A stretch of 26,469 nt of DNA from Thaumasiovibrio sp043421945 (lineage in GTDB: Bacteria > Pseudomonadota > Gammaproteobacteria > Enterobacterales > Vibrionaceae). A program made the position numbers and the translations under genes. Location of the stretch: positions 1 through 26,469 of the forward strand of contig JBHOGO010000067.1 of assembly GCA_043421945.1 (NCBI GenBank). Direction: 5' to 3'. Below the pieces are notes generated by a model that ran no database searches, was not told where the DNA came from, and worked only from the letters and a program-made list of their open reading frames with translations. This document shows positions 1 through 7,690 of the stretch, piece by piece (positions within the stretch are counted from its first letter, which is position 1; each line of letters opens with the position of its first letter).

Positions 1-133
1 GTGAGTTTGGCGAGTAAGTCAAGGCTACACCAAGAAGCTCACACTATAATCTTTGATTTAGTGGGAGTAATTCACTAAGTTCAAAACCAAAGACCATCAC
101 CAAGTCGTTCTCGATTTCCTTAACGCGCAATAA
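1..133 (+). pseudogene. bcp: Decayed 3' end of bcp (thiol peroxidase / peroxiredoxin Bcp)
   Basis: The 18 codons at 77-130 plus the stop at 131-133 encode KFKTKDHHQVVLDFLNAQ, which lines up with the E. coli Bcp C-terminus (FKTSNHHDVVLNWLKEHA, from memory). Immediately upstream this frame is closed by several stops. Weak Bcp-like remnants continue in another frame: a GVI-H stretch at about 64-75 that would be GVIEH in an intact gene. This suggests small deletions near 72-77 that removed a few codons and shifted the frame. Bcp reduces hydroperoxides in the cytoplasm. Its position beside perM and bepA matches the E. coli bcp-perM-bepA neighbourhood, which supports the call. The window edge hides the rest, so a sequencing error or an intact copy elsewhere cannot be excluded. 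Confidence 0.6.
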
Positions 134-182
134 CCCATTACTGGTTGAACGTTAACGTATTAGGGAAAGAGATTCTTTCAAT

Positions 183-215
183 AAAAAAGCACCGATGGAT
201 TCGGTGCTTTTTTTT
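183..215. terminator. Bidirectional intrinsic terminator between bcp remnant and perM
   Basis: A perfect 10-bp stem (186-195 with 201-210) and 5-base loop is flanked by an A-run on the left and a run of eight T on the right. It can end transcription from the bcp side (+) and from perM (-). Confidence 0.85.
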
Positions 216-229
216 GAAAGTGCTGTCCC

Positions 230-258
230 GTCCTGAAATGTGTTTACACATCGAGGAC
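230..258. repeat. Imperfect palindrome, unexplained
   Basis: The outer arms gtcct/aggac (230-234, 254-258) and inner arms atgtgt/acacat (238-243, 246-251) form an interrupted inverted repeat just downstream of perM. No T-run follows, so it is not a typical terminator. It could be a repressor-type site, a mobile-element end or a second mRNA end structure. No transposase is nearby. Confidence 0.4.
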
Positions 259-298
259 GAATGACAACCTAATCATTAAATTTGAGATTAAAGAGCCA

Positions 299-1369
299 TT
301 ATTCGATACTCGTTTCCACATCATCAGGAGACGGGAAAGCTCGCCACACGGCTTTTACTAACGTTGCGAGAGGTATCGCAAAGAATACCCCCCAAAAACC
401 CCATAAGCCGCCAAAAACCAACACCGAGATGATGATCGCGACAGGGTGTAGATTCACCGCTTCTGAGAACAATATAGGTACCAGTACATTACCGTCTAAG
501 GCTTGTATGACGCCGTACGCTAACAGCATCCACCAAAACTCTGGCCCTGCTCCCCACTGGAACAGTGCTACCATCGCGATAGGGATGGTTACCGCCGCAG
601 CCCCTATATACGGAATTAATACCGATAATCCCGCCAATACACTCAACAACGCCGCGTATTGCAGACCGAAAATCAGAAAGGTTAAGTAAGCCACTCCACC
701 AACAATCATAATCTCGGTCACCTTGCCGCGAATATAATTGGAAATTTGTTGGTTCATCTCTACACCGACTTTATCGGTTAAGCGGCGATTACGTGGCAAA
801 ATGCTGCTTAATGTCGCCAGCATCTCTTCTTTATCTTTCAGTAAGAAAAAGACCAGAAGCGGAACAAGCACAAGGTAGACAGCGATAGTCGCTAAGCTAA
901 CCAGAGATGCGACTGAGCCCTTCAAGACACTTTCGCCAACACCCAGCATTTTTAAACGCAGCGTATCCATCACAACAAGTACTTGGGTTTCATCGACAAT
1001 CTCTGGGTATCGCTCAGGCAGGCTCAAAACAAACACTTGGAAGCTATTAAACATATTAGGTATATCAGCAACAAAGTTGATCACCTGCCGCCATACGGTT
1101 GGTAAAAGACCGAACAGCGCTAGCAGCATCACCCCCATAAAGGCCAGTATTACTACAACCACGGCTGCAGTGCGAGGTAGCCCAAATTTCGTGAGTCTCA
1201 TCACTGGCCACTCTAAAAGATAGGCGAGGACAACAGCCGCTAAAACTGGAGCAATTAGGTTCCCTAAAAAATAGATCGTTAAGAAACTAACAATCAACAG
1301 AACAAACAAACTCGTTACGTGTGGATCTGAAAATCGGCGTTTGTACCAACTATTAAGCATTTCAAACAT
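299..1369 (-). CDS. perM: PerM, AI-2E family inner-membrane transporter/permease
   Basis: The 356-residue protein is close to the length of E. coli PerM (353). It has the family layout: an N-terminal pair of hydrophobic segments (about residues 20-45 and 66-90), a long extracytoplasmic/amphipathic region, then a block of membrane segments with the conserved VLIPYIGA and GNVLVPILFSE signatures. Members are predicted integral membrane exporters; E. coli PerM itself has no firmly established substrate, so no substrate is claimed. It lies 4 bases downstream of the TusA-like gene on the same strand, so the two are probably one transcript that ends at the terminator at 183-215. Synteny with bcp and bepA supports the perM assignment. 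Confidence 0.9.
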   Translation of the reverse strand: MFEMLNSWYKRRFSDPHVTSLFVLLIVSFLTIYFLGNLIAPVLAAVVLAYLLEWPVMRLTKFGLPRTAAVVVVILAFMGVMLLALFGLLPTVWRQVINFVADIPNMFNSFQVFVLSLPERYPEIVDETQVLVVMDTLRLKMLGVGESVLKGSVASLVSLATIAVYLVLVPLLVFFLLKDKEEMLATLSSILPRNRRLTDKVGVEMNQQISNYIRGKVTEIMIVGGVAYLTFLIFGLQYAALLSVLAGLSVLIPYIGAAAVTIPIAMVALFQWGAGPEFWWMLLAYGVIQALDGNVLVPILFSEAVNLHPVAIIISVLVFGGLWGFWGVFFAIPLATLVKAVWRAFPSPDDVETSIE

Positions 1370-1373
1370 GAGG

Positions 1374-1604
1374 CTATTCTTCTATTCTCAATACCCGAAT
1401 CACCAGATAAGGGTTAAGTTCACAATCCGTCGTCACTGAATAGTGGTGCTGATTCAAATAACGGGTAATATCTTGAAGGCTTGCTTTGTCAGTAAGATGA
1501 ATTTCAAGACATTGGTTCACTAACAAATGACTGGTCGCTCGCTTAGCCAATAGCAATGCCATCGGGCAGCGTTCTGATTTCAGGTCAAGGATTTGTATTG
1601 TCAT
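1374..1604 (-). CDS. TusA/SirA-like sulfurtransferase family protein
   Basis: This small protein (76 residues) has the TusA fold pattern: a beta strand (IQILDLKSE), Cys13 at the start of a helix (RCPMALLLAK), a central DKAS loop and a C-terminal strand. TusA proteins carry persulfide sulfur on this cysteine, for example for tRNA thiolation or molybdenum-cofactor enzymes. The usual CPxP motif is here CPMA, so the second proline is missing. This points to a TusA paralogue rather than the canonical tusA. It is followed after 4 bases by perM, suggesting a bicistronic operon. Pairing of a TusA-like protein with a membrane permease recalls sulfur-handling modules, but that link is only inference. 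Confidence 0.75.
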   Translation of the reverse strand: MTIQILDLKSERCPMALLLAKRATSHLLVNQCLEIHLTDKASLQDITRYLNQHHYSVTTDCELNPYLVIRVLRIEE

Positions 1605-1628
1605 ACTGTTTTACCGAACGCTATTATA

Positions 1629-1669
1629 TACCTCAAGTTACCTCAAGTATTTCAAAACCACTTGGGTAT
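1629..1669. repeat. Short tandem/inverted repeat in perM-bepA divergent spacer
   Basis: Two tandem copies of tacctcaagt (1629-1638, 1639-1648) are followed by the near-inverse acttgggtat (1660-1669). Motifs of this kind (tatacccaag..., acctcaag) recur in intergenic regions of Vibrio genomes as far as I recall. It sits between the divergent TusA-like gene and bepA. Confidence 0.4.
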
Positions 1670-1761
1670 TTAGGCCACGCAGGGATAACATATTAAACCT
1701 CCTAGAGGTTTTGGTGTCTTACCTAAGTCTTAAGAGAATAACCGAGGTGGTTTCGCCCGTC

Positions 1762-3207
1762 ATGCTTAAATTTCCCAAATTGTCGACGTTTTTATTAATT
1801 TCTTGTCTATCGGCAACGCCTGTCTTTGCAAACATATCTTCTCTACCTGATATGGGAACGGCAGCAGCATCAACACTAACCATTGATAAAGAACGTGAGT
1901 ATGGTGACGCATACATGCGTATGATGCGGGGAAGCCAACCCATTATTGCCGACCCCCTTCTCAACGAATACATCACAGGGCTAGGTGGCCGACTGGTTGC
2001 CAATGCCAGTGACGTTCGGACACCCTTTAAGTTTTTCCTTATTCAAAACAGCGATATAAATGCCTTTGCGTTTTTTGGTGGTCATATTGGCATTCACTCA
2101 GGTCTTTTCCTTCATGCCAATACAGAAAGTGAACTGGCTTCTGTTGTTGCCCACGAGATTGCTCACGTTACACAACGTCATCTTGCTCGAAGCATGGAAG
2201 ACCAAGCGAGACGCTCACCAGCAACGATGGCTGCGATGATTGGCTCTTTGATGCTTGCTATCGCCTCGCCAGAAGCAGGAATAGCAGCGCTTCACGCAAC
2301 GACGGCGGCTTCGATGCAAGGCCAAATAAACTATACGCGGAGTAACGAGCGAGAAGCTGACCGAATTGGCATGTCTACCCTCGCCAAAACGGGATTTGAT
2401 CCTCACGCCATGCCTCGTTTCTTTGGCCGCATGGCCGAGCAATATCGATACGCAAGCACGCCGCCTGCAATGCTACTGACTCACCCATTACCTGAAGAGA
2501 GATTGACTGAAAGCCGTCAACGCGCTCAACAATACGACGCCGTAAAAGACCCTTCTCAAGAGCGCTACTTCCATGCACGCTCTCGAATCGTTGCCCGCCA
2601 TGCAGGCATTGATGGTAAAGCAGCTTTAGACTGGTTTGAGCGCCAACTGAGACGCAACGACCCTGAACGACAGGCTGCGCTTATTTACGGTCAAGCCCTC
2701 GTACACATTGATAATAATCGTTATGAAGACGCAGAGGCCCTACTCGCTCCTTTGCTTGAAAAAGAGCCCCATAATCGCTTTTATATTGATGCGGCTACAG
2801 ACTTAGATATCAAACAAAAACAGTATGATAGTGCGATAGAGCGTCTTGAAACAGCGCTGCAACGTGCACCAGGAAACACGGTTTTACGTCTGAACCTTAT
2901 CTACGCCTATCAAGAGGCTAACCAGTACGAGAAGAGTATTCCACTGCTTTCACGCTACACATTTGACTATCCCGACGATCTCAATGGCTGGTCGATGCTT
3001 AATACGGCTTACGCCAAAACAGGCGATCGCGCCGGAGAATTAGCAACTCGCGCAGAACAATTTGCACTGAGAGCTCGGTGGGACCAAGCGATTGCTGATT
3101 ACATACAAGCAAGCCGGATCGTTGAGCACGGGTCAATGGAGCAATCCATTTACGATGCACGCATTGATCAGCTTCGTATTGCGAGACAGCGGTTCGAAAA
3201 CCTATGA
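1762..3207 (+). CDS. bepA: BepA, periplasmic M48 metalloprotease/chaperone for outer-membrane assembly
   Basis: From the ATG at 1762 the protein has 481 residues (E. coli BepA 487). It starts with a clear signal peptide ending near ATPVFA/N. The M48 domain carries the zinc motif HEIAH (about H131, E132, H135) and the third ligand in NEREADRIG (about E198). LLTHPLPE supplies the His (about 241) equivalent to the E. coli His246 switch. The C-terminal third is a TPR repeat region ending in DARIDQLR. BepA degrades or assists LptD and BAM substrates in the periplasm. An in-frame TTG at 1711 would add 17 residues before the signal peptide; the ATG is preferred because the signal peptide then begins at residue 1, although its Shine-Dalgarno (gaggtgg at 1743-1749) is rather distant. 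Confidence 0.93.
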   Translation: MLKFPKLSTFLLISCLSATPVFANISSLPDMGTAAASTLTIDKEREYGDAYMRMMRGSQPIIADPLLNEYITGLGGRLVANASDVRTPFKFFLIQNSDINAFAFFGGHIGIHSGLFLHANTESELASVVAHEIAHVTQRHLARSMEDQARRSPATMAAMIGSLMLAIASPEAGIAALHATTAASMQGQINYTRSNEREADRIGMSTLAKTGFDPHAMPRFFGRMAEQYRYASTPPAMLLTHPLPEERLTESRQRAQQYDAVKDPSQERYFHARSRIVARHAGIDGKAALDWFERQLRRNDPERQAALIYGQALVHIDNNRYEDAEALLAPLLEKEPHNRFYIDAATDLDIKQKQYDSAIERLETALQRAPGNTVLRLNLIYAYQEANQYEKSIPLLSRYTFDYPDDLNGWSMLNTAYAKTGDRAGELATRAEQFALRARWDQAIADYIQASRIVEHGSMEQSIYDARIDQLRIARQRFENL

Positions 3208-3305
3208 TTTATAGGACAATAGCGAAGGCAGGCTCTTTTAAATGACCCGTGGTCTCGCACGTCTGTCATCTTGAAAGAGATGGCAAACTGACAAACTCAT
3301 GATGG

Positions 3306-3331
3306 GGGTAGATTTTCTACCCTCTTTTTTT
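3306..3331 (+). terminator. Intrinsic terminator after bepA
   Basis: The stem gggtaga/tctaccc (3306-3312, 3316-3322) with a 3-base loop is followed by a T-rich tail including seven consecutive T. It separates bepA from the arsC-like gene. Confidence 0.8.
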
Positions 3332-3395
3332 GTTTCAAAATTGTAAAACCTTTACAATCAATGCTAAACATCAACACACGACAAAAGGACGTTAT

Positions 3396-3746
3396 ATGTC
3401 GATCACCATTTATCATAACCCTCGCTGCTCAAAGAGCAGAGAAACATTAGCACTACTTACCGAGCGTGGTATTGAACCCAATATCGTTAAGTATCTTGAT
3501 GAGACGCTCAACGCTGAGCAAATCGCATCACTGCTCTCTCTTCTCGGTTTTAACCAGCCTCGTCAGCTAATGCGTACGAAAGAAGCGCTCTATAAAGAAC
3601 TTGAACTCGGGCGTGCTGACCTCGCCGACGAAGCCTTGATTGCTGCGATGGTCGAAAACCCAAAATTGATCGAACGTCCAATTGTCGTCAATGGCGATAA
3701 AGCAGCATTAGGTCGCCCACCAGAGCAAGTATTGGATATTCTGTAA
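3396..3746 (+). CDS. arsC: ArsC/Spx-family arsenate reductase-like protein (YfgD type)
   Basis: The start is the ATG at 3396, preceded by aaaggac; upstream codons in frame lack family similarity. The 116-residue protein has the thioredoxin-like ArsC fold with the active-site cysteine in HNPRCSKSRET (Cys11). Arg60, Arg94 and Arg107 match the three arsenate-binding arginines known for plasmid R773 ArsC. That supports glutaredoxin-dependent arsenate reduction as a possible activity. There is no ars efflux pump or arsR nearby, and this gene follows bepA in E. coli too (yfgD), so a housekeeping redox role is equally possible. The stop overlaps the start of wrbA by one base (taatg), implying translational coupling. 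Confidence 0.88.
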   Translation: MSITIYHNPRCSKSRETLALLTERGIEPNIVKYLDETLNAEQIASLLSLLGFNQPRQLMRTKEALYKELELGRADLADEALIAAMVENPKLIERPIVVNGDKAALGRPPEQVLDIL

Positions 3747-4357
3747 TGGAAATCTTAATTCTGTACTACAGCCGTCATGGTGCTACCCAAAAGCTTGCTC
3801 GCCAGATAGCCCGCGGAATTGAGAAAGTCGAGGGATGCCAAGCGACACTTCGCACAGTCAACGAGCTACATGTTATGACGATGCCACAAAATGTTAGCTC
3901 TGAGATAGCACATCATGACAGCCCCGAAGACCCTATTGTGACGCTTGAAGACATCAAAACGTGCAGTGGCTTAGCATTGGGTAGCCCTGTACGGTTCGGC
4001 AATATGGCAGCACCACTGAAACACTTCATCGACTCAACCAGTGCTAGCTGGCTAGCGGGGCACTTAGAAGGGAAACCTGCTTGTGTTTTCACTAGTTCAA
4101 CCTCATTGCACGGTGGACAAGAGACAACACTGCAATCCATGATGCTGCCTCTACTTCATCATGGGATGATGATCTTAGGACTCCCCTACTCTGCACCCGC
4201 CCTGCATGACACAACGACAGGTGGAACCCCCTACGGACCTACCCATGTCGATGCAGTCAGTGCTGCGCTTTCTCAAGATGAGGTGCAACTGGCCCAGTTA
4301 ATGGGTGAACGATTAGCGACAACGGCAGTAAAATTAGAATGCGGTCAAAGACTATGA
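3746..4357 (+). CDS. wrbA: WrbA-type NAD(P)H:quinone oxidoreductase, flavodoxin fold
   Basis: The 203-residue protein is near E. coli WrbA length (198). It shows the FMN phosphate loop YYSRHGATQKLA at the N-terminus, the flavin-contact segment GSPVRFGNMAAPLKHFID, then GGQETT and GGTPYGPTH, all diagnostic of the WrbA family. WrbA proteins are cytoplasmic tetramers that reduce quinones by two electrons, limiting redox cycling. The gene is sandwiched by overlaps: TAATG with arsC-like upstream and ATGA with the DUF2069 gene downstream. The three are almost certainly one operon with coupled translation. Confidence 0.9.
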   Translation: MEILILYYSRHGATQKLARQIARGIEKVEGCQATLRTVNELHVMTMPQNVSSEIAHHDSPEDPIVTLEDIKTCSGLALGSPVRFGNMAAPLKHFIDSTSASWLAGHLEGKPACVFTSSTSLHGGQETTLQSMMLPLLHHGMMILGLPYSAPALHDTTTGGTPYGPTHVDAVSAALSQDEVQLAQLMGERLATTAVKLECGQRL

Positions 4358-4788
4358 ATCTAAAAAAAGGCTCTCTATCAACAAAATCGTGGCGACAAAT
4401 CGCCCTGATAAGCTATTTGTCACTCTTCGTTTGGGTCGTGCTTTGGCAAGGCTGGTTATCACCACATCAGCACCTCTCCAGCATTTTTTTACTCATGTTA
4501 TGGGTGCCACCGCTACTCCTACCCTTAAAAGGTATCATTGAAGGCAAACCCTACACCCACGCATGGGCAAATTTTGTCTTAATGCTCTATTTCCTGCACT
4601 CTCTCACTATCTTATACATTGATGATGGCGAACGCTGGCTAGCAGCGATTGAGCTCCTCTTTGTCAGTACCAGTTTTGTTGCCAATACCTACTATGCACG
4701 TCTACGTGGAAAGGAGCTTGGACAGCGCCTACCTAAATTGTCCCAAATAGAAAAAGAAGAGAAAGCGCAGTTTGATAAGCTTTCATAG
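4354..4788 (+). CDS. DUF2069 inner-membrane protein
   Basis: The 144-residue protein has four predicted hydrophobic segments (about 17-34, 42-58, 72-90, 95-113) and a charged cytoplasmic tail. The conserved core HSLTILYIDDGERWLAAIELLF matches what I know as DUF2069. Function is unknown. Start at 4354 was chosen because it gives the ATGA overlap with wrbA and lies directly before the family-like sequence; an ATG 15 bases upstream is possible. The tight coupling to wrbA suggests a link to membrane quinone redox, but that is guilt by association only. Confidence 0.8.
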   Translation: MNLKKGSLSTKSWRQIALISYLSLFVWVVLWQGWLSPHQHLSSIFLLMLWVPPLLLPLKGIIEGKPYTHAWANFVLMLYFLHSLTILYIDDGERWLAAIELLFVSTSFVANTYYARLRGKELGQRLPKLSQIEKEEKAQFDKLS

Positions 4789-4900
4789 CTTCAGTCAATG
4801 TGCTGATGATGAGCGATATCGTTCAAAACGAGTCGTTGAGAATGACCAAAACTTAATTCAGGTTGATAAAAGTAACTGTTTAGTCGAAGGTAAACCCTAC

Positions 4901-4929
4901 AAAAAAGCCGCTGTTATCACAGCGGCTTT
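4901..4929. terminator. Terminator shared by DUF2069 operon and DUF2066
   Basis: An 8-bp perfect stem gccgctgt/acagcggc (4907-4914, 4919-4926) is preceded by six A and followed by three T. On the minus strand it ends in six T, so it best serves the DUF2066 gene. The rest of 4789-4985 shows no gene. Confidence 0.75.
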
Positions 4930-4985
4930 GAGTCATTCTATTTTAAGGCGAGACCGTTAGGACAAAGCAGACGGTTAAGACACCA

Positions 4986-6071
4986 CTACTGCCAAGAATA
5001 GACGGGGCGAAGCTGCACTGGCTGTGTCGGCATTGCGCCACTAACATCGACCTCAGGCTGCGTAGGTGTAAACGCTTTACCGATGTTCGGCAATGCCATC
5101 CATTCAGATTCAAACGTACTTTCATCACCTAGAAGGTTGATACCATAGGTTGCTTGGGTACCAGACATACTCACGAGGTGTGCTGAAGCGACACTTGATA
5201 GCCCAGTTAATGCACGCTCTATCGCAATGAGGTCTTCTAGGCGGCCAATATTCGAAATCATAATCTCCAAACCTCCCGATCCCTTCACACCAAGAGGAAC
5301 ACCGTAGCGCTTAGCAAATGTTGATGCTACTTCTGCCATCATACGATCATAGGAATCATCACCAGCAGCGCTGCCACGAATCACCTCAGGCCGCGCACCC
5401 TGCAACACCGCAGGTTTATTGGGGTATAAAGACCACTCCAACGAAGCTTCATCACCACGCTGGCGGTTTTTAACCACTAAGACAGATTCTGGACGGTAGC
5501 GCTCTGAAGCAACACCAATCGGCTGAGCAAATCCGCCCCATAAGTCAGGCACTGTCACCGCCGTTTGATCATCAAAGTCACCAACAGGCATTAAGGTTGG
5601 TATTCCACGCCACTCTGAAGCGTTCTTAATCATCGACACGGCATCATTTGGTGACTGATCCCAAATGATATTACGACGGCCAGCCTGCTCTTCGACTAAC
5701 CATACTAGCACTAATGGACGCTCTTGCGGCCATAACGTTACTTGCGCTTGAGTCATCAATGCTTGTAATTGAGCAGGTTCAAAAACGACATTGAGGCTTC
5801 GGTGACCATCAAACGTGCCATAGCTCAGTTGACGAACATACTGACTCGAATTTGACTGCGCTTTCTTAAGTGCTTCGTTATCAAGAATGGATTCATCACC
5901 CGTTAGTTTGACAAGCACCTGTTCAAATGCCAGTTCTCTAGCGGATTGTTCACTACCACGATCGGAGTCAGCGAGAGGAACCTGTACATTATATAAATTA
6001 GTGACCGTTGCGGCATTCAGCGGTGAAATAGCCATAAAGACACCAATGACAAAGGATATAACTCTTAACAT
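4986..6071 (-). CDS. Exported DUF2066 domain protein
   Basis: The 361-residue product starts with a signal peptide (hydrophobic core VISFVIGVFMA, likely cleavage after PLNA). The mature part begins VTNLYNVQVPLADSDRGSEQSARELAFEQVLVKLTGD, the pattern I recognise as DUF2066. The likely location is the periplasm. Function is unknown. The start codon ATG is at the end of the reading frame and gives a normal signal peptide. It is divergent from uraA and convergent with the DUF2069 operon. In E. coli the hda gene lies next to uraA in this neighbourhood, but nothing like Hda is found here. Confidence 0.8.
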   Translation of the reverse strand: MLRVISFVIGVFMAISPLNAATVTNLYNVQVPLADSDRGSEQSARELAFEQVLVKLTGDESILDNEALKKAQSNSSQYVRQLSYGTFDGHRSLNVVFEPAQLQALMTQAQVTLWPQERPLVLVWLVEEQAGRRNIIWDQSPNDAVSMIKNASEWRGIPTLMPVGDFDDQTAVTVPDLWGGFAQPIGVASERYRPESVLVVKNRQRGDEASLEWSLYPNKPAVLQGARPEVIRGSAAGDDSYDRMMAEVASTFAKRYGVPLGVKGSGGLEIMISNIGRLEDLIAIERALTGLSSVASAHLVSMSGTQATYGINLLGDESTFESEWMALPNIGKAFTPTQPEVDVSGAMPTQPVQLRPVYSWQ

Positions 6072-6311
6072 ATCTTACTCATTGCGTGAAAACTCTCCGT
6101 TGATCTTACCGATCCCCTTTCGCGACGCAATCATTTCCTCAAAAAAAGATCAGGTTTGATAGTCATATCATTTAAGTGCTTGTTCAAGCACATTTCTCAC
6201 AGTAACACAGGTGCAACTACTCAGAGTGTTAACTTTGCGTCAAACCCTCTGTAGGCACTCAAAAAGCACCATGATAGAGTTTGCCGAGTGAATTTATTTA
6301 TGAGGCTTTCC

Positions 6312-7562
6312 ATGATGCATATATTACAAGGTGCTCAAATGCTCTTCGTCGCATTTGGTGCATTGGTGCTTGTCCCGCTTTTAACGGGGCTTGACCCGAG
6401 TGTCGCTCTCTTTGGTGCGGGTGCCGGTACCCTCATTTTCCAATTAATCACCAAACGCCAAGTTCCTATCTTTCTAGCTTCTTCCTTTGCTTTTATCGCC
6501 CCAATTATGTTCGGTATCCAAACATGGGGCATCCCTGCAACAATGGGCGGACTCATGGCTGCCGGTGTTGTCTATATACTCATGGGAGCATTAATCAAAG
6601 TACGCGGTGTCGCGATTATTCACCGAATCTTGCCACCCGTCGTCGTCGGTCCTGTCATCATGGTGATCGGACTTGGGCTTGCGCCTGTCGCTGTCAATAT
6701 GGCACTAGGAAAAGGTGGCGATGGTACACCACTGCTTGATGGCAATATCTCCCTATTCATATCACTTACTTCACTACTCACCACCATTGGCTTTAGTGTC
6801 TTCGCCCGCGGGTTCTTTAAGCTTGTTCCGATTATGGCTGGTATTGTGGTCGGGTATTCTCTTAGTCTGATGTTTGGTATTGTTGACTTTACCCCAGTCA
6901 AAGAAGCCGCTTGGATTGCACTTCCCGCCTTCACGATGCCTGAGTTTAATATCAATGCTATCCTCTTTATGATCCCCGTTGCCATTGCACCAGCGGTGGA
7001 ACATGTTGGGGACATGCTGGCTATCTCTAACGTGACAGGAAAGGACTATCTTAAAAAGCCTGGCTTACACCGTACCATCGCTGGCGATGGTGTCGCGACA
7101 ATTGCCGCATCGTTAGTGGGAGCACCGCCAAATACCACTTACAGTGAAGTCACTGGTGCTGTCATGCTCACAAAGGCATTCAATCCTATCATTATGACTT
7201 GGACGGCAATCACTGCCTTAACACTCGCATTTGTGGGTAAGCTTGGTGCCTTACTTCAAACTATCCCGATGCCAGTGATGGGTGGGATCATGATGTTACT
7301 ATTTGGCTCAATCGCAACCGTCGGTCTCAATACGTTGATCAAGAATCGTGTCGATCTCAATGATGCGCGCAACCTAGTCATCGTTGCCGTCACACTCGTC
7401 TTCGGAATTGGCGGTATGGCTTTCGGCATCGGTGAGTTTAGCCTTCAGGGTGTCAGCTTATGCGGTATCGTCGCTATTTTGCTCAACCTCGTTTTACCAA
7501 AGCAGCTTGGTGAGAATCATATCGGCGATGAGATAGCAGAAGAGCCGCACGCTGGCGAATAA
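6312..7562 (+). CDS. uraA: UraA-type uracil:proton symporter (NCS2 family)
   Basis: Start ATG at 6312 was chosen for its Shine-Dalgarno gagg (6302-6305) six bases upstream and because the product (416 residues) then begins MMHILQGAQMLFVAFGALVLVP, the usual family start; upstream in-frame GTG 6288 and ATG 6300 are weaker. The protein is very hydrophobic, consistent with the 14-segment NCS2 fold. Substrate-site residues are visible: EHVGD (about Glu230) and PNTTYSE (about Glu279), matching Glu241 and Glu290 of E. coli UraA. The His245 equivalent is Asp, as in some PyrP-type relatives. It imports uracil for salvage by the neighbouring upp. It converges on upp rather than sharing its operon as in E. 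coli. Confidence 0.9.
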   Translation: MMHILQGAQMLFVAFGALVLVPLLTGLDPSVALFGAGAGTLIFQLITKRQVPIFLASSFAFIAPIMFGIQTWGIPATMGGLMAAGVVYILMGALIKVRGVAIIHRILPPVVVGPVIMVIGLGLAPVAVNMALGKGGDGTPLLDGNISLFISLTSLLTTIGFSVFARGFFKLVPIMAGIVVGYSLSLMFGIVDFTPVKEAAWIALPAFTMPEFNINAILFMIPVAIAPAVEHVGDMLAISNVTGKDYLKKPGLHRTIAGDGVATIAASLVGAPPNTTYSEVTGAVMLTKAFNPIIMTWTAITALTLAFVGKLGALLQTIPMPVMGGIMMLLFGSIATVGLNTLIKNRVDLNDARNLVIVAVTLVFGIGGMAFGIGEFSLQGVSLCGIVAILLNLVLPKQLGENHIGDEIAEEPHAGE

Positions 7563-7573
7563 AACCGAACCAC

Positions 7574-7600
7574 AAAAAAGGGCTCATCATGAGCCCTTCT
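7574..7600. terminator. Bidirectional terminator between convergent uraA and upp
   Basis: A perfect stem agggctcat/atgagccct with a single-base loop (7579-7597) is flanked by six A on the left and ttctt on the right. The better T-run is on the minus strand, i.e. for upp. Confidence 0.85.
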
Positions 7601-7690
7601 TAACTTTATACTTGTCCACTCGTTTACACACTACTCACCCGCCGTATTCACCAAGTGCATTTAGTAAGTGAGAGTATGTATTCATCGCGG

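Noticed and set aside
282..689. Plus-strand open frame of 135 codons
   Set aside because: It lies antisense inside perM, which has clear family similarity; the frame is a shadow.
3396..3746. Arsenic resistance operon
   Set aside because: Only an ArsC-like reductase is present; no arsR, arsB or acr3. The gene has the same position next to bepA in E. coli.
4772..4960. Short frame overlapping the DUF2069 end
   Set aside because: It runs through the terminator hairpin at 4901-4929 and has no ribosome-binding site.
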